23,108 nt of DNA. It comes from a virus. Shown here piece after piece: positions 8,301-16,776 of the stretch. Each line of letters opens with the position of its first letter. Position 1 is the first letter of the stretch. A program made the position numbers and the translations under genes. The notes below the pieces were generated by a model. It was not told the origin of the DNA and ran no database searches. It saw only the letters and a list, made by a program, of their open reading frames with translations. The DNA is taken from the IMG/VR virus record IMGVR_UViG_3300042691_013689, positions 1-23,108 of that record; one strand, given 5' to 3'.

Positions 8301-10935
8301 ATCCAGGTTCTACAATTTGATCATATAAATTATTTTTTAACGTTTTTAATACCTTTTTATCACCACCTTTAAGTGCTTTGTAATAACTATCAACTAAATC
8401 AGTTCTTCTAAATTGTCCGTTCATTGTTGGTTCTATTTTTTGATATTCTGATGTTGGTGTTAGTTTGTGAAATGCACAATGTTGGCCTGGTTTTTTAGTA
8501 TCTCCAAATTTCCATATAAATCCTTTTTGAGAAGCAAACTGACCACCTGCACCTGTAACCGATCCACTTTTTGTATTACCACCAAGTCTCCACATTGATC
8601 CATCTGGATTAAGATAACCACATAATTCTATATGGCTTCCACGTGTAATAATAGAAGTTTCCCAACCTCGTTGACTTAAAAAATGTTCCATTAACTTTTT
8701 ACCCATTTCTGTTAAACCACTTCCATTGTAATGAACACCATTTATGAAATATATTGAAATTGGATTCGGTAAAAGTGATTCATATACTTGAATTGCAATT
8801 TTTTCGGATTTTACACTTTCTTTGTTTTTTGGTTTTCCTTTGACTATAACTGTATTATTAGTTACAGTTTTCTTCTCAAAATGTGTCTTTTTGTAAAAGG
8901 TGTACATTTTATTAAATTCTCTTTGATCACCTTCCCCCGAAGATGGTGATCCCATTTTGTAAAATTCAGGATCAACTTCCCAATTATTTGTTTCAGGATT
9001 TATGAACATGGGTACATTGCCGTATGTGCCATTAGTTTCTTTTGTAATTGGGTTTGGTGTATTTGCAGAATAAGTAATAGTAACTCCATTTGCTACTGAC
9101 CACTTAAATTGTCTTACTGGTTTATATCCAGAATGTTCACAAGCGTGTTTAGCAAACATTCCACACCAATGATGTATTTCTGCCCAATTTGAGTATTGTA
9201 AGTCCGTTCCAATCCCATATTTACCAGTTGGACCAAATCCTGCATTTTCTTTAACCATTCTGTGTTGTTCTGTTTGATTTTCTGCAACATAAGGAACTAC
9301 ATTATTTGGTATACCAACTTCTGGAAAATTCATTATTATTGGATAATCTATCATTTTCAATAAACTTTTATCCGATGGAATATCTACACCAAGAACAGGT
9401 TTTTTAGTCAAACCGCTCCAAACTGCACCAAAATACCATTTTACAGAATGTGTTAATTTAGATTCTACTTTTAACTCATTTTCTTTTAATCCTAAATTTT
9501 CAGTTTTTTGTGCTCGAAATCCCCAATTAGGACCTTTAACTGGAGGTGCTGATGTTAAGTTTATCAAGTGTGATGTTATTCTCATAGATACTGGAACCTC
9601 TGCCTTAGATTCTTGTAAATCTCTCAATTTCGCAGTTGTAAGTGCCTTACTATTTTCAACATTTACAGGTGCACCCTCTGGTGATTGATTTGATTTTTCT
9701 TTCGCTTCAAATTTTTGCTCAGGATCAGTTGGGTTTGTTGCTGGGTTTTCATCATTTGGTGTATCTGTATTTGATGCAGGTGGTTCTCCCAATCCCCAAC
9801 CAACGTATGTATTTCTTGGACTATCATCGGATGAACCATCTGGTTTTTTTAATCGAGAATCAACCAATTTCGATAACCACTCAGCAGCAGTATCTCCACC
9901 ATTTATTGTTACATTTTTTGATGAGTATTTTGTACCATTTATTATCAAATTACCGTCATCTTCAAATGCAATATCACCATCGTAATTAGAATTTGGTGCA
10001 GTTACACCAGATGGTGGTTTAACAACAACGACCATTCCATATTTGGATTCAGGTTTTATCACATATCTAATGGAAGAAACATCTATTTTTTCAGATGGAT
10101 TTTGAGGATTTTTCAAACCTAATGCATCATTAAATTTACTAATCTTTTCTTCATCAGACAAATTAAAATAATCTTTTAGATTAAATGTTGTTGTTCCTAC
10201 TGTAAATGTATCATCTTGCCAAGCAGCATTTTGTTTTGATATATCTGTTTCAGTATCGGAATACTCTGTACCTTTTCTATCGATTGGATATTGAACACCT
10301 TTGTACTCTACATATTTTCCTTTACTACGATTTCTACCCTCTCCAAAAAATGATGGTGGATTAGTACCAGTACCCTCACCGAATTGACCACTTCTATCTC
10401 CACCTGTGTTTTGTTCACCATTATCTGGTGTATTATCTATGAAATTATCATCTTTTGGTGGTTGTTCTTCTCTTCCACCGCCAGTTCCACCACCGGTATT
10501 AGTTCCACCAGTTCCACCACCGGTATTAGTTCCACCAGTTCCACCACCGGTATTAGTTCCACCAGTTCCACCACCGGTATTAGTTCCACCACCAGTTCCA
10601 CCACCGGTATTAGTTCCACCGCCAGTTACACCACCGGAGGTACTACCGAAAAGATTTGTAACAAAATCCGCAATAGCTAAATCTGGATTTGAAGATTGTA
10701 CAGTAGTATTTCCAGATCGTGTTTGATTACCAGAACCACCTGTTTGTGTACCACCAGATTGATTTCTTCTATGTCCACCGTCTTTGTCTGAACGGTTCTT
10801 TGTTGAATCATCTAATGTATCTACATCAGTTGTCTCCTTTTTTCTATTATCTCTAGCTCTAGTATTTAATGAATTTCTCGTGGTTTTATCACGAGGTGCT
10901 TCATCTTGTTCTATGTCATCTACTGTTCTTGGCAT
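8299..10935 (-). CDS. Tail-associated CHAP-like Cys/His hydrolase with Gly/Thr repeat linker
   Basis: An 878-residue protein in several parts. Residues 1-90 are polar, charged and probably disordered. Residues 101-154 are an almost pure Gly/Thr/Asn repeat. A beta-rich middle (about 205-360) follows, then a Pro/Asn linker. The C-terminal part (about 545-830) resembles CHAP/NlpC-P60-type peptidoglycan hydrolases: HHWCGMFAKHACEHSG (Cys591), then GSHIELCGYL (His768), then MWRLGGNTKSGSV (GGN at 785-787). The spacing is unusual: about 175 residues separate the candidate Cys and His, so an insertion domain sits inside the fold. The family match is by motif only. Being in the baseplate block and next to a gp5-like spike that lacks a lysozyme domain, it is a good candidate for the virion enzyme that opens the cell wall. 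Its TAA stop overlaps the ribosome site of the next gene. Confidence 0.78.
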   Translation of the reverse strand: MPRTVDDIEQDEAPRDKTTRNSLNTRARDNRKKETTDVDTLDDSTKNRSDKDGGHRRNQSGGTQTGGSGNQTRSGNTTVQSSNPDLAIADFVTNLFGSTSGGVTGGGTNTGGGTGGGTNTGGGTGGTNTGGGTGGTNTGGGTGGTNTGGGTGGGREEQPPKDDNFIDNTPDNGEQNTGGDRSGQFGEGTGTNPPSFFGEGRNRSKGKYVEYKGVQYPIDRKGTEYSDTETDISKQNAAWQDDTFTVGTTTFNLKDYFNLSDEEKISKFNDALGLKNPQNPSEKIDVSSIRYVIKPESKYGMVVVVKPPSGVTAPNSNYDGDIAFEDDGNLIINGTKYSSKNVTINGGDTAAEWLSKLVDSRLKKPDGSSDDSPRNTYVGWGLGEPPASNTDTPNDENPATNPTDPEQKFEAKEKSNQSPEGAPVNVENSKALTTAKLRDLQESKAEVPVSMRITSHLINLTSAPPVKGPNWGFRAQKTENLGLKENELKVESKLTHSVKWYFGAVWSGLTKKPVLGVDIPSDKSLLKMIDYPIIMNFPEVGIPNNVVPYVAENQTEQHRMVKENAGFGPTGKYGIGTDLQYSNWAEIHHWCGMFAKHACEHSGYKPVRQFKWSVANGVTITYSANTPNPITKETNGTYGNVPMFINPETNNWEVDPEFYKMGSPSSGEGDQREFNKMYTFYKKTHFEKKTVTNNTVIVKGKPKNKESVKSEKIAIQVYESLLPNPISIYFINGVHYNGSGLTEMGKKLMEHFLSQRGWETSIITRGSHIELCGYLNPDGSMWRLGGNTKSGSVTGAGGQFASQKGFIWKFGDTKKPGQHCAFHKLTPTSEYQKIEPTMNGQFRRTDLVDSYYKALKGGDKKVLKTLKNNLYDQIVEPG
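10473..10643. repeat. Six-unit 27/30-bp tandem repeat encoding Gly/Thr linker
   Basis: ACCGG marks recur at 10492, 10519, 10546, 10573, 10603 and 10633, giving unit lengths of 27, 27, 27, 30 and 30 bases. The first copies are almost identical at the base level and the last unit (10633) is diverged. All unit lengths are multiples of three, so changes in copy number keep the reading frame. On the minus strand it encodes GGGTGGTNT-type units at residues 101-154 of the 878-residue hydrolase-like protein. Confidence 0.95.
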
Positions 10936-10963
10936 ATTTTTCTCTATTTTTGTTAATCAGTTA

Positions 10964-13735
10964 TCACCAAGCTATACCAACCGTTACTGGTCTACCGCTT
11001 CCCGCATATTTTTTACCATTTGCAAAAAATTGTCTTGATGCACTACCATCAGAAACACCCATATTTTTTACATTTCCTTTATAGTAATTGAAAACAGCAG
11101 TTGCAAGAGTACCTGGATCGGGTATGGATGTTGTTCCTGCAAACCAAACTCCATTTTTAGTCACTCCTATAAATGATGTTCCACTATCAAGTCCTAATTT
11201 ATCCAACTGTTCTGGTGTGTAAGTGGAAACTTTTCCATTATCAATAACAAGAGCAGAACCCGGTGCAGAGGATTTTATTCCCTTTGCAGTATTTACTGCC
11301 TTATTTGCGTCAACTTTCGTACCTCCTCCGTCAGTGTATATGGAATTACCACGACCTAATTGAGGACCATTGGCACCAATATAGAACATTGCTGCATATT
11401 TCCGAGCTGCCTCAGCGGTCTTTGCACCATAATTAAGACCGTTTACCATAAATGTACCAGTTGGTTGTCCCCAACCCCATCCAGAATCACCCCTTTCAAA
11501 CATACTCCAATTTATGTAGTTTTTAAGATTAGGGAATTGTTGATCCCAACTCCTAAATGGTTTACTAAATGGACTAGGTCTTCCTTGTGCATATTTTGCA
11601 ACCCATGTATTATTGTAACTATTTGTTCCAGGTTCACCTATTGGTCTGAATGCTTCAAATTCCCATTGAGTTGCACCATCAGAGTTTGTATATTTACCTG
11701 CAATTTTGTAAATTATTGATAAAGTAGATGGATTGGGTATTTGTGTGAATACTATTTTTCCACCATCTAATGAAATCATATTTCCAGATACACTAGCATT
11801 AAAATTAACATTTGCACCAGGTGTCTCGGATTTTGTGAATACTGTGTTAATATCATAAGTTTTATCTTTCCATATTCCTTCACTTGTAATAAAATCACCA
11901 TCTATTTTTACAATACGATTTGTTGCATCTTCTTCAAATCCACCACCTATTTTGAAACGGTCTTTACCAATACTTTGATTTGTAAGTTTTTTAGTTCCTT
12001 TATTAGTAGAACAATCAAAATTCCCATATACTTGTTTTGGGGCAAAAGATAATGATGTCAGTGATAAACCACCGGCTTCAAAAGTTCCAATTTCAAATTC
12101 CGCCATACTTGCAGGAAATACAGTTATACCAACGTTACCCCTTATCCAATAATCGCCGGGTTTACCAGTTTTTGCATCCTTTACAGGTCTTGGTATTCCA
12201 TTTAATGATGTTAATTCATTATTTGAACAATCAAATCTAGTTACACCAGTTGAAGTAACTACACCTAAACCGGTTAAACTTGTAATTTTATTACCAGCAC
12301 AATTAAATCCGCCTGGACCAAATGTTGTGATTCCATTGCCATCTAATGATGTTAAAGAACATCCTGAAACATCGTAGATAAATTCATTTTGACTTTTATT
12401 TGAATCGGTTATTCCTCTTATTATTTTTGGTCCACCAACTAATGTTGTTAAACTTTTATTATCACTTGCAATAAATCTACCAACCTCTTGTGGTCCACCA
12501 GCGAGTGTTGTTAAATTATTTTTTGAACAATCAAAAGTACCAGTAACAGTTTTTGGAGAATTTGCTAATGTTGTCAGTGTTACCTTTTGACAATTAAAGT
12601 TGCCGTTTATTTTACCGAAAGGTATTGTAAACTTTCCATTTTCAATCAATCTAACTGAATCTTTTCTATCAGGAACATTTATTTGAACATCACCATCTAT
12701 ACTAACAGAACCATCTGTTTCTATTGTAATTGTTGCAGTATCACTGATTCTTAATTGTGGTGCCTTATCAGTTGATTTTTTCGGTTTACCATTTTTATCA
12801 TATTCAACTTTACCGTCTTTAACAATCCAACCACGCATTATGTTTATCTTTTCAGATAAAGAAGATGTATCGGTTTCTTTTTTTACATCATCTGGTGTTT
12901 TATTACCATCCGAACCTGCATTTGGATCAGACGTATCTTCTTCTCTGTCTGGAAGACCTTCTTTATTTTCTTCTGATGTTTTTGTTTCTACTAATCCCCA
13001 TGAATCCATTATAGCATTTGCATCGGAATCACCTTTTAACTGTTCACGCCAATACTTTAATGCAGATGAATTATCAAATTCAAACAAAACTTGTAATGCA
13101 GAATACTTTACACCCAAAACTGTTATGTATCCAGTTCTATCAAATATGAATGAATTTTCTGCACCTGCTATTTTTATTATTGCTTCAAATTTTGCAGGAA
13201 CTGCACCGTTTTGTCTTTCTGATGTATAGTATAGTTTTTGAGCTGTTATATTTTTGATGTCAGAAGAAGTGCCCTCTTTTGGTATAGAATCATCAGCAGT
13301 TCCCCCACCACCTTGAAGTCCAAACTTTGCACCAGGTGGTGATAGTTTTCTTTCTGCTTGTCTTATTACTTTCTTGGTTTCATCTATTGGTGCAAATCCT
13401 AAGAATACAGGTGGTTCTTGGTCATAATCATAAAGTGCCTCACCACCAGTTTTTTCAATTTCAAAGTATTCCATTGGTACTTGATGGTCTGAAATGTATA
13501 TTGGATTTACTAATTTTGTTTCGTAATTTGGATTTTCTTTTTTCTTTTTAATTTCCTTAATAGAATCAGGTGTGAAGTATTTTTCATTTTTTTCCAAATA
13601 CACACCCATTCTTGCCAATGCACGCAAAAAGTATGTACCTTCTTCTCCAGGTTTGTGTATATCTCCACTAGCATACGCATATCGGTATGTTAGTTTTTTA
13701 GTTAATCCAAGATCTATTCTTTCTTTGTCTGTCAT
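10964..13735 (-). CDS. Leucine-rich-type repeat tail protein with phosphodiester-glycosidase-like C-terminus
   Basis: 923 residues. After an N-terminal domain (1-130) and an acidic linker (about 250-295) comes a repeat region at about 377-580. Its units have the phage/BspA-style pattern FDCSxNxLTSLxG, at 379 (FNC), 401 (FDC), 421 (FIA), 477 (FNC), 501 (FDC) and 573 (FDC), with degenerate units between, at roughly 22-24-residue spacing. These fold as short leucine-rich-type solenoids used in binding. The last 160 residues are different: ALVIDNGKVS (828-837), SFIGVTKNGVWFAG (854-867), NMGVSDGSASRQF (891-903) and RPVTVGIAW (915-923) follow the order of motifs in NAGPA/phosphodiester glycosidase domains (G.t.dG, N.DG.gS, RpV). 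The glycosidase reading is by pattern only. A receptor-binding or surface-polysaccharide-degrading tail protein is the best inference. Confidence 0.75.
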   Translation of the reverse strand: MTDKERIDLGLTKKLTYRYAYASGDIHKPGEEGTYFLRALARMGVYLEKNEKYFTPDSIKEIKKKKENPNYETKLVNPIYISDHQVPMEYFEIEKTGGEALYDYDQEPPVFLGFAPIDETKKVIRQAERKLSPPGAKFGLQGGGGTADDSIPKEGTSSDIKNITAQKLYYTSERQNGAVPAKFEAIIKIAGAENSFIFDRTGYITVLGVKYSALQVLFEFDNSSALKYWREQLKGDSDANAIMDSWGLVETKTSEENKEGLPDREEDTSDPNAGSDGNKTPDDVKKETDTSSLSEKINIMRGWIVKDGKVEYDKNGKPKKSTDKAPQLRISDTATITIETDGSVSIDGDVQINVPDRKDSVRLIENGKFTIPFGKINGNFNCQKVTLTTLANSPKTVTGTFDCSKNNLTTLAGGPQEVGRFIASDNKSLTTLVGGPKIIRGITDSNKSQNEFIYDVSGCSLTSLDGNGITTFGPGGFNCAGNKITSLTGLGVVTSTGVTRFDCSNNELTSLNGIPRPVKDAKTGKPGDYWIRGNVGITVFPASMAEFEIGTFEAGGLSLTSLSFAPKQVYGNFDCSTNKGTKKLTNQSIGKDRFKIGGGFEEDATNRIVKIDGDFITSEGIWKDKTYDINTVFTKSETPGANVNFNASVSGNMISLDGGKIVFTQIPNPSTLSIIYKIAGKYTNSDGATQWEFEAFRPIGEPGTNSYNNTWVAKYAQGRPSPFSKPFRSWDQQFPNLKNYINWSMFERGDSGWGWGQPTGTFMVNGLNYGAKTAEAARKYAAMFYIGANGPQLGRGNSIYTDGGGTKVDANKAVNTAKGIKSSAPGSALVIDNGKVSTYTPEQLDKLGLDSGTSFIGVTKNGVWFAGTTSIPDPGTLATAVFNYYKGNVKNMGVSDGSASRQFFANGKKYAGSGRPVTVGIAW

Positions 13736-13749
13736 TTTATCTCAATGAA

Positions 13750-16700
13750 TTATTTTTTAATTTCTATGTACCAATTTATATCTCTTGGGTTGTATACAAA
13801 TCCAGGAGGAGCATTTCCTACTAATGTTATTTCACCTGTATTTGAATCTTGAATTATATCCGTAACCCAATCATATGTATAAATAACATAATTTCCAGCA
13901 AGTGCCTCTCCGGTTACACCACCATCTGGTGCAGATGTTTTTGGAACATCAACAACATACTTATCATCAACATTAAATGTATCACGCCATTTATCCGGAC
14001 CTGCCTCATCCAATAAATCTGCATAAGGATCTGCCGTTAATTCACCTGCACTATCATATATGTCTTTTAGTATACCTTCTTTTTCTATTTCTTCACGAGT
14101 GTCTACGATTTCATCATATACACCCATCATTGCTGCTTCGTTTTCTAAAAGGTTTGGCGTATTTTTAATACTTTCATATTTTTTCAACAATCTATTTTTT
14201 ATCTCAATACCTTTTGCCAAGTTATTTCTAAAAGTCAATGCTTTTTCAATAACTATACCACATTTAACTATACTAAGTCCAGGAACTTCTATATGAGTTA
14301 TATCTTCATTATTAGAATTTTTTTCAAATGGTGGTTTCAATTCTTTTATGTCAGTAAATCCAAGAGCAGCAGCTATGGTCTGTTTCATTTTTGGATCAAG
14401 TACACCTTGTCCTGGTATAACTTTCCTAACCATTTTACCAGAACTGGTATCCTTTTCCATTACTACTTTATTGTATTTTTCCCAAACTTCACCATTTGCA
14501 CCAAACTGATTCAGTAGTTTTTGACCTACACTATCAAACAATCCCTTAAAATAATCTTCTTTTTCTTTATCACTCTTGAATCTTTTTCCGGTTGCCATAT
14601 CGGTCAAATCGCCTGCAATAGGAATGATAGTTCCTAATGTATCTTCACTAACACCGAGTTGTTTTGAAATCTTTTTCTTCAATTCAGGTGGTAGAGAATT
14701 GTAATGCTGAAATCCTTTGGTTGATAATTCGTATAAGTTTTTTGCACCACTTAATACTTCATAATATCTAATGATTTCGGATTGACTGACACCAACCATT
14801 CCACCAACCGAAACGATAAGTCCTTGTACTGCAGGTGGTAGATTTTTGAAATCAACTGCATCAAATATAGACAAAAACTGTTGTTTTTTATATGTGTTGT
14901 AAACAGCTAATGCATTAGCAGCGGTTTTTGTTGTTTGGAATCCTTCTTCCATTTTATCTGCATTTTCTTTTTCTGCATATGAACCACGAATAAATCCATC
15001 GAATCCAATTTCTTCGGTAGTAGATTCACCTTCTGCCAATATAACATCTGCTTTCTCATATGTTATACTACCATTTGGATTTTGTATTTCTATAAGTGGT
15101 GTTGTATTTCCAATGTAATGATATTTTATTTTGAATGGCAAATAACCTTTTCTTATTTTATTAGAACCACGATATTCAAATAAAGGATTAAATTCACTAT
15201 TATCTAGTTGAATAGTTAATACATCAGTTCCACTTGGAAATATACCATAAGATCTAAAATCTACTCCAGTTTCTTTTCCAATAGTACCATTGTATGTTAT
15301 CTCACAAGATTGACCTGTGCTTGATATATTAACTGCATTAGCGAAAGATGGATCAGGAATTGTTGAGTTTCCAGATTTCAATGCAGCAGAATTTGTTACA
15401 GATTTTATTGGTATGAAACTTCCATTACCTTGTACTTCTGATTGAATTTCTATTCTTGTTAGAATTAAAGTATTTCCTGGAACTTTTGTGTATGACGGAT
15501 TATCAAGTTTTATCACCAATGTATCTTTGTTCGGAATCTCATAATTTTTTACTACAACCGATCCAAGTGATATATCTTCAAAAATTTCACCAGTAATAAT
15601 ACTTTTTATTTCAGGATCAACATCATCTATTGATTTTTTATCTAATTCTTTCAATAAAACATTTTTTAATTCATCGTATTTCCCATCATCTACCAATTCT
15701 TGAACTTGAAGAATTTTTCTAACAACCCAAGTTACTCTACGAAGAACATTTGGATTTACACCCAAAAACTTTGAAATATGAATTTGTTGTCTTCTTGTTA
15801 ATTTATCAAAATCTAATAGTGTTTTCAAATTGGCAAGAAGTACAGTTGTTACATAAGCAGTTTTACCTTGTGTATATGCACGGTATAGTTTTGCAGACAA
15901 TGATAGTGCTCGTATACCACTTTTAATAATAGGTGTATATTGACCAGACGTAAGTCCATCTAATGCAGCAACTGGAAATCCAATTATAGTTGTAAATAAA
16001 TTAGTTTCCCGATCTTTTTCAGATTCTAACTGTTTATTAGCATCCTGTAAAGTGTAACCTTTCGGTATCTTTGATCCAAGAAGTGATGTTACTTGTTTAC
16101 TTGCCCACCCTACACCTTCTCCGATATATCCAGCTGCTCCGCCCAAAACACCACTGATATAATCCATTGCATCAGTAACATATTTGTCTACTGATCCAGT
16201 AACAGAATTTAATAACCCACCATCACCTAATAATGAATTTGATTTTATTTTTATGGTTAAGTATTCGTTTTCAATGTTGGTTCCGGAGTCCATTGGGTCT
16301 GGCAACTTAAATTGACTTGCCTGTTTATCCCAATTAGCCCAAACTTTCAGTGTCATATTTACTGCAACACCAGTTTTGGATGTGTCTAAAACTCCAAATT
16401 TATCAACTAATAAATTTGCAATACCAAAAGGATCAGGTGCACCGACTATTTTACATTTCCAAACCAGAGCGTGTTTAGAAGCATATTGTCTTATTTCTGA
16501 ATCATCCGCAAATTCTGCTTTATACTCACCATATGCATCTGGTGCACTTACACCGTTATCTGTATAATAAGCAGCATTTACTAATGTTCTTTCCCAAATT
16601 TCTAAATCTCTGTTGCCCGGTGGTCCATTTACGAATTGAATATACTCTAATAGATCAACAGAATCTCCCTGAAATACTTCAATCTCGTATGTTTCCCCTT

Positions 16701-16776
16701 TCTGTTCTACATTATTATCATTTGCAGGAATACTTGGGCTATATTTTGTTTTTCTTTTATTCCAAAGTATTGGCAT
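13750..16776 (-). CDS. Very large structural tail/baseplate protein of unknown family
   Basis: 1008 residues, not recognised. Residues 1-180 are mixed alpha/beta, 196-236 are Gly-rich and amphipathic (GVLGGAAGYIGEGVGWASKQ), 290-400 are helical, 405-600 are beta-rich like a tail beta-sandwich, and 600-905 are helical again. A short helical motif with an LGV core recurs at about 330-345, 647-668, 696-714 and 796-810, twice introduced by LPP. There is no N-terminal signal; the hydrophobic Gly-rich stretches are not long enough for a sure membrane call. A good GGAGG (16786-16790) precedes the ATG, and the start overlaps the previous stop by one base (TAATG), so it is coupled to the gp5-like spike gene. 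A virion component close to the hub is the likely role; a tape measure is possible but the beta content speaks against it. Confidence 0.75.
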   Translation of the reverse strand: MPILWNKRKTKYSPSIPANDNNVEQKGETYEIEVFQGDSVDLLEYIQFVNGPPGNRDLEIWERTLVNAAYYTDNGVSAPDAYGEYKAEFADDSEIRQYASKHALVWKCKIVGAPDPFGIANLLVDKFGVLDTSKTGVAVNMTLKVWANWDKQASQFKLPDPMDSGTNIENEYLTIKIKSNSLLGDGGLLNSVTGSVDKYVTDAMDYISGVLGGAAGYIGEGVGWASKQVTSLLGSKIPKGYTLQDANKQLESEKDRETNLFTTIIGFPVAALDGLTSGQYTPIIKSGIRALSLSAKLYRAYTQGKTAYVTTVLLANLKTLLDFDKLTRRQQIHISKFLGVNPNVLRRVTWVVRKILQVQELVDDGKYDELKNVLLKELDKKSIDDVDPEIKSIITGEIFEDISLGSVVVKNYEIPNKDTLVIKLDNPSYTKVPGNTLILTRIEIQSEVQGNGSFIPIKSVTNSAALKSGNSTIPDPSFANAVNISSTGQSCEITYNGTIGKETGVDFRSYGIFPSGTDVLTIQLDNSEFNPLFEYRGSNKIRKGYLPFKIKYHYIGNTTPLIEIQNPNGSITYEKADVILAEGESTTEEIGFDGFIRGSYAEKENADKMEEGFQTTKTAANALAVYNTYKKQQFLSIFDAVDFKNLPPAVQGLIVSVGGMVGVSQSEIIRYYEVLSGAKNLYELSTKGFQHYNSLPPELKKKISKQLGVSEDTLGTIIPIAGDLTDMATGKRFKSDKEKEDYFKGLFDSVGQKLLNQFGANGEVWEKYNKVVMEKDTSSGKMVRKVIPGQGVLDPKMKQTIAAALGFTDIKELKPPFEKNSNNEDITHIEVPGLSIVKCGIVIEKALTFRNNLAKGIEIKNRLLKKYESIKNTPNLLENEAAMMGVYDEIVDTREEIEKEGILKDIYDSAGELTADPYADLLDEAGPDKWRDTFNVDDKYVVDVPKTSAPDGGVTGEALAGNYVIYTYDWVTDIIQDSNTGEITLVGNAPPGFVYNPRDINWYIEIKK

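Noticed and set aside
10473-10643. Tandem repeat considered as a CRISPR array or origin iterons
   Set aside because: There are no unique spacers between units, and the repeat is in frame with a Gly/Thr linker of a long gene.
10406-10726. + strand frame with Pro/Val repeats (PVPPPVLVPP)
   Set aside because: It is the antisense shadow of the Gly/Thr repeat of the hydrolase-like gene, not a proline-rich protein.
12840-13229. + strand frame of 129 codons
   Set aside because: Antisense to the 923-aa leucine-rich-repeat gene; no ribosome site and no family features.
10964-13735. Diversity-generating retroelement target in the leucine-rich-repeat gene
   Set aside because: No template copy or reverse transcriptase is visible in the window, and the C-terminus does not read as a C-type lectin variable region.
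13750-16776. Tape measure protein for the 1008-aa gene
   Set aside because: About 200 residues in the middle are beta-rich and the gene sits among baseplate genes; a tape measure would be mostly helical throughout.
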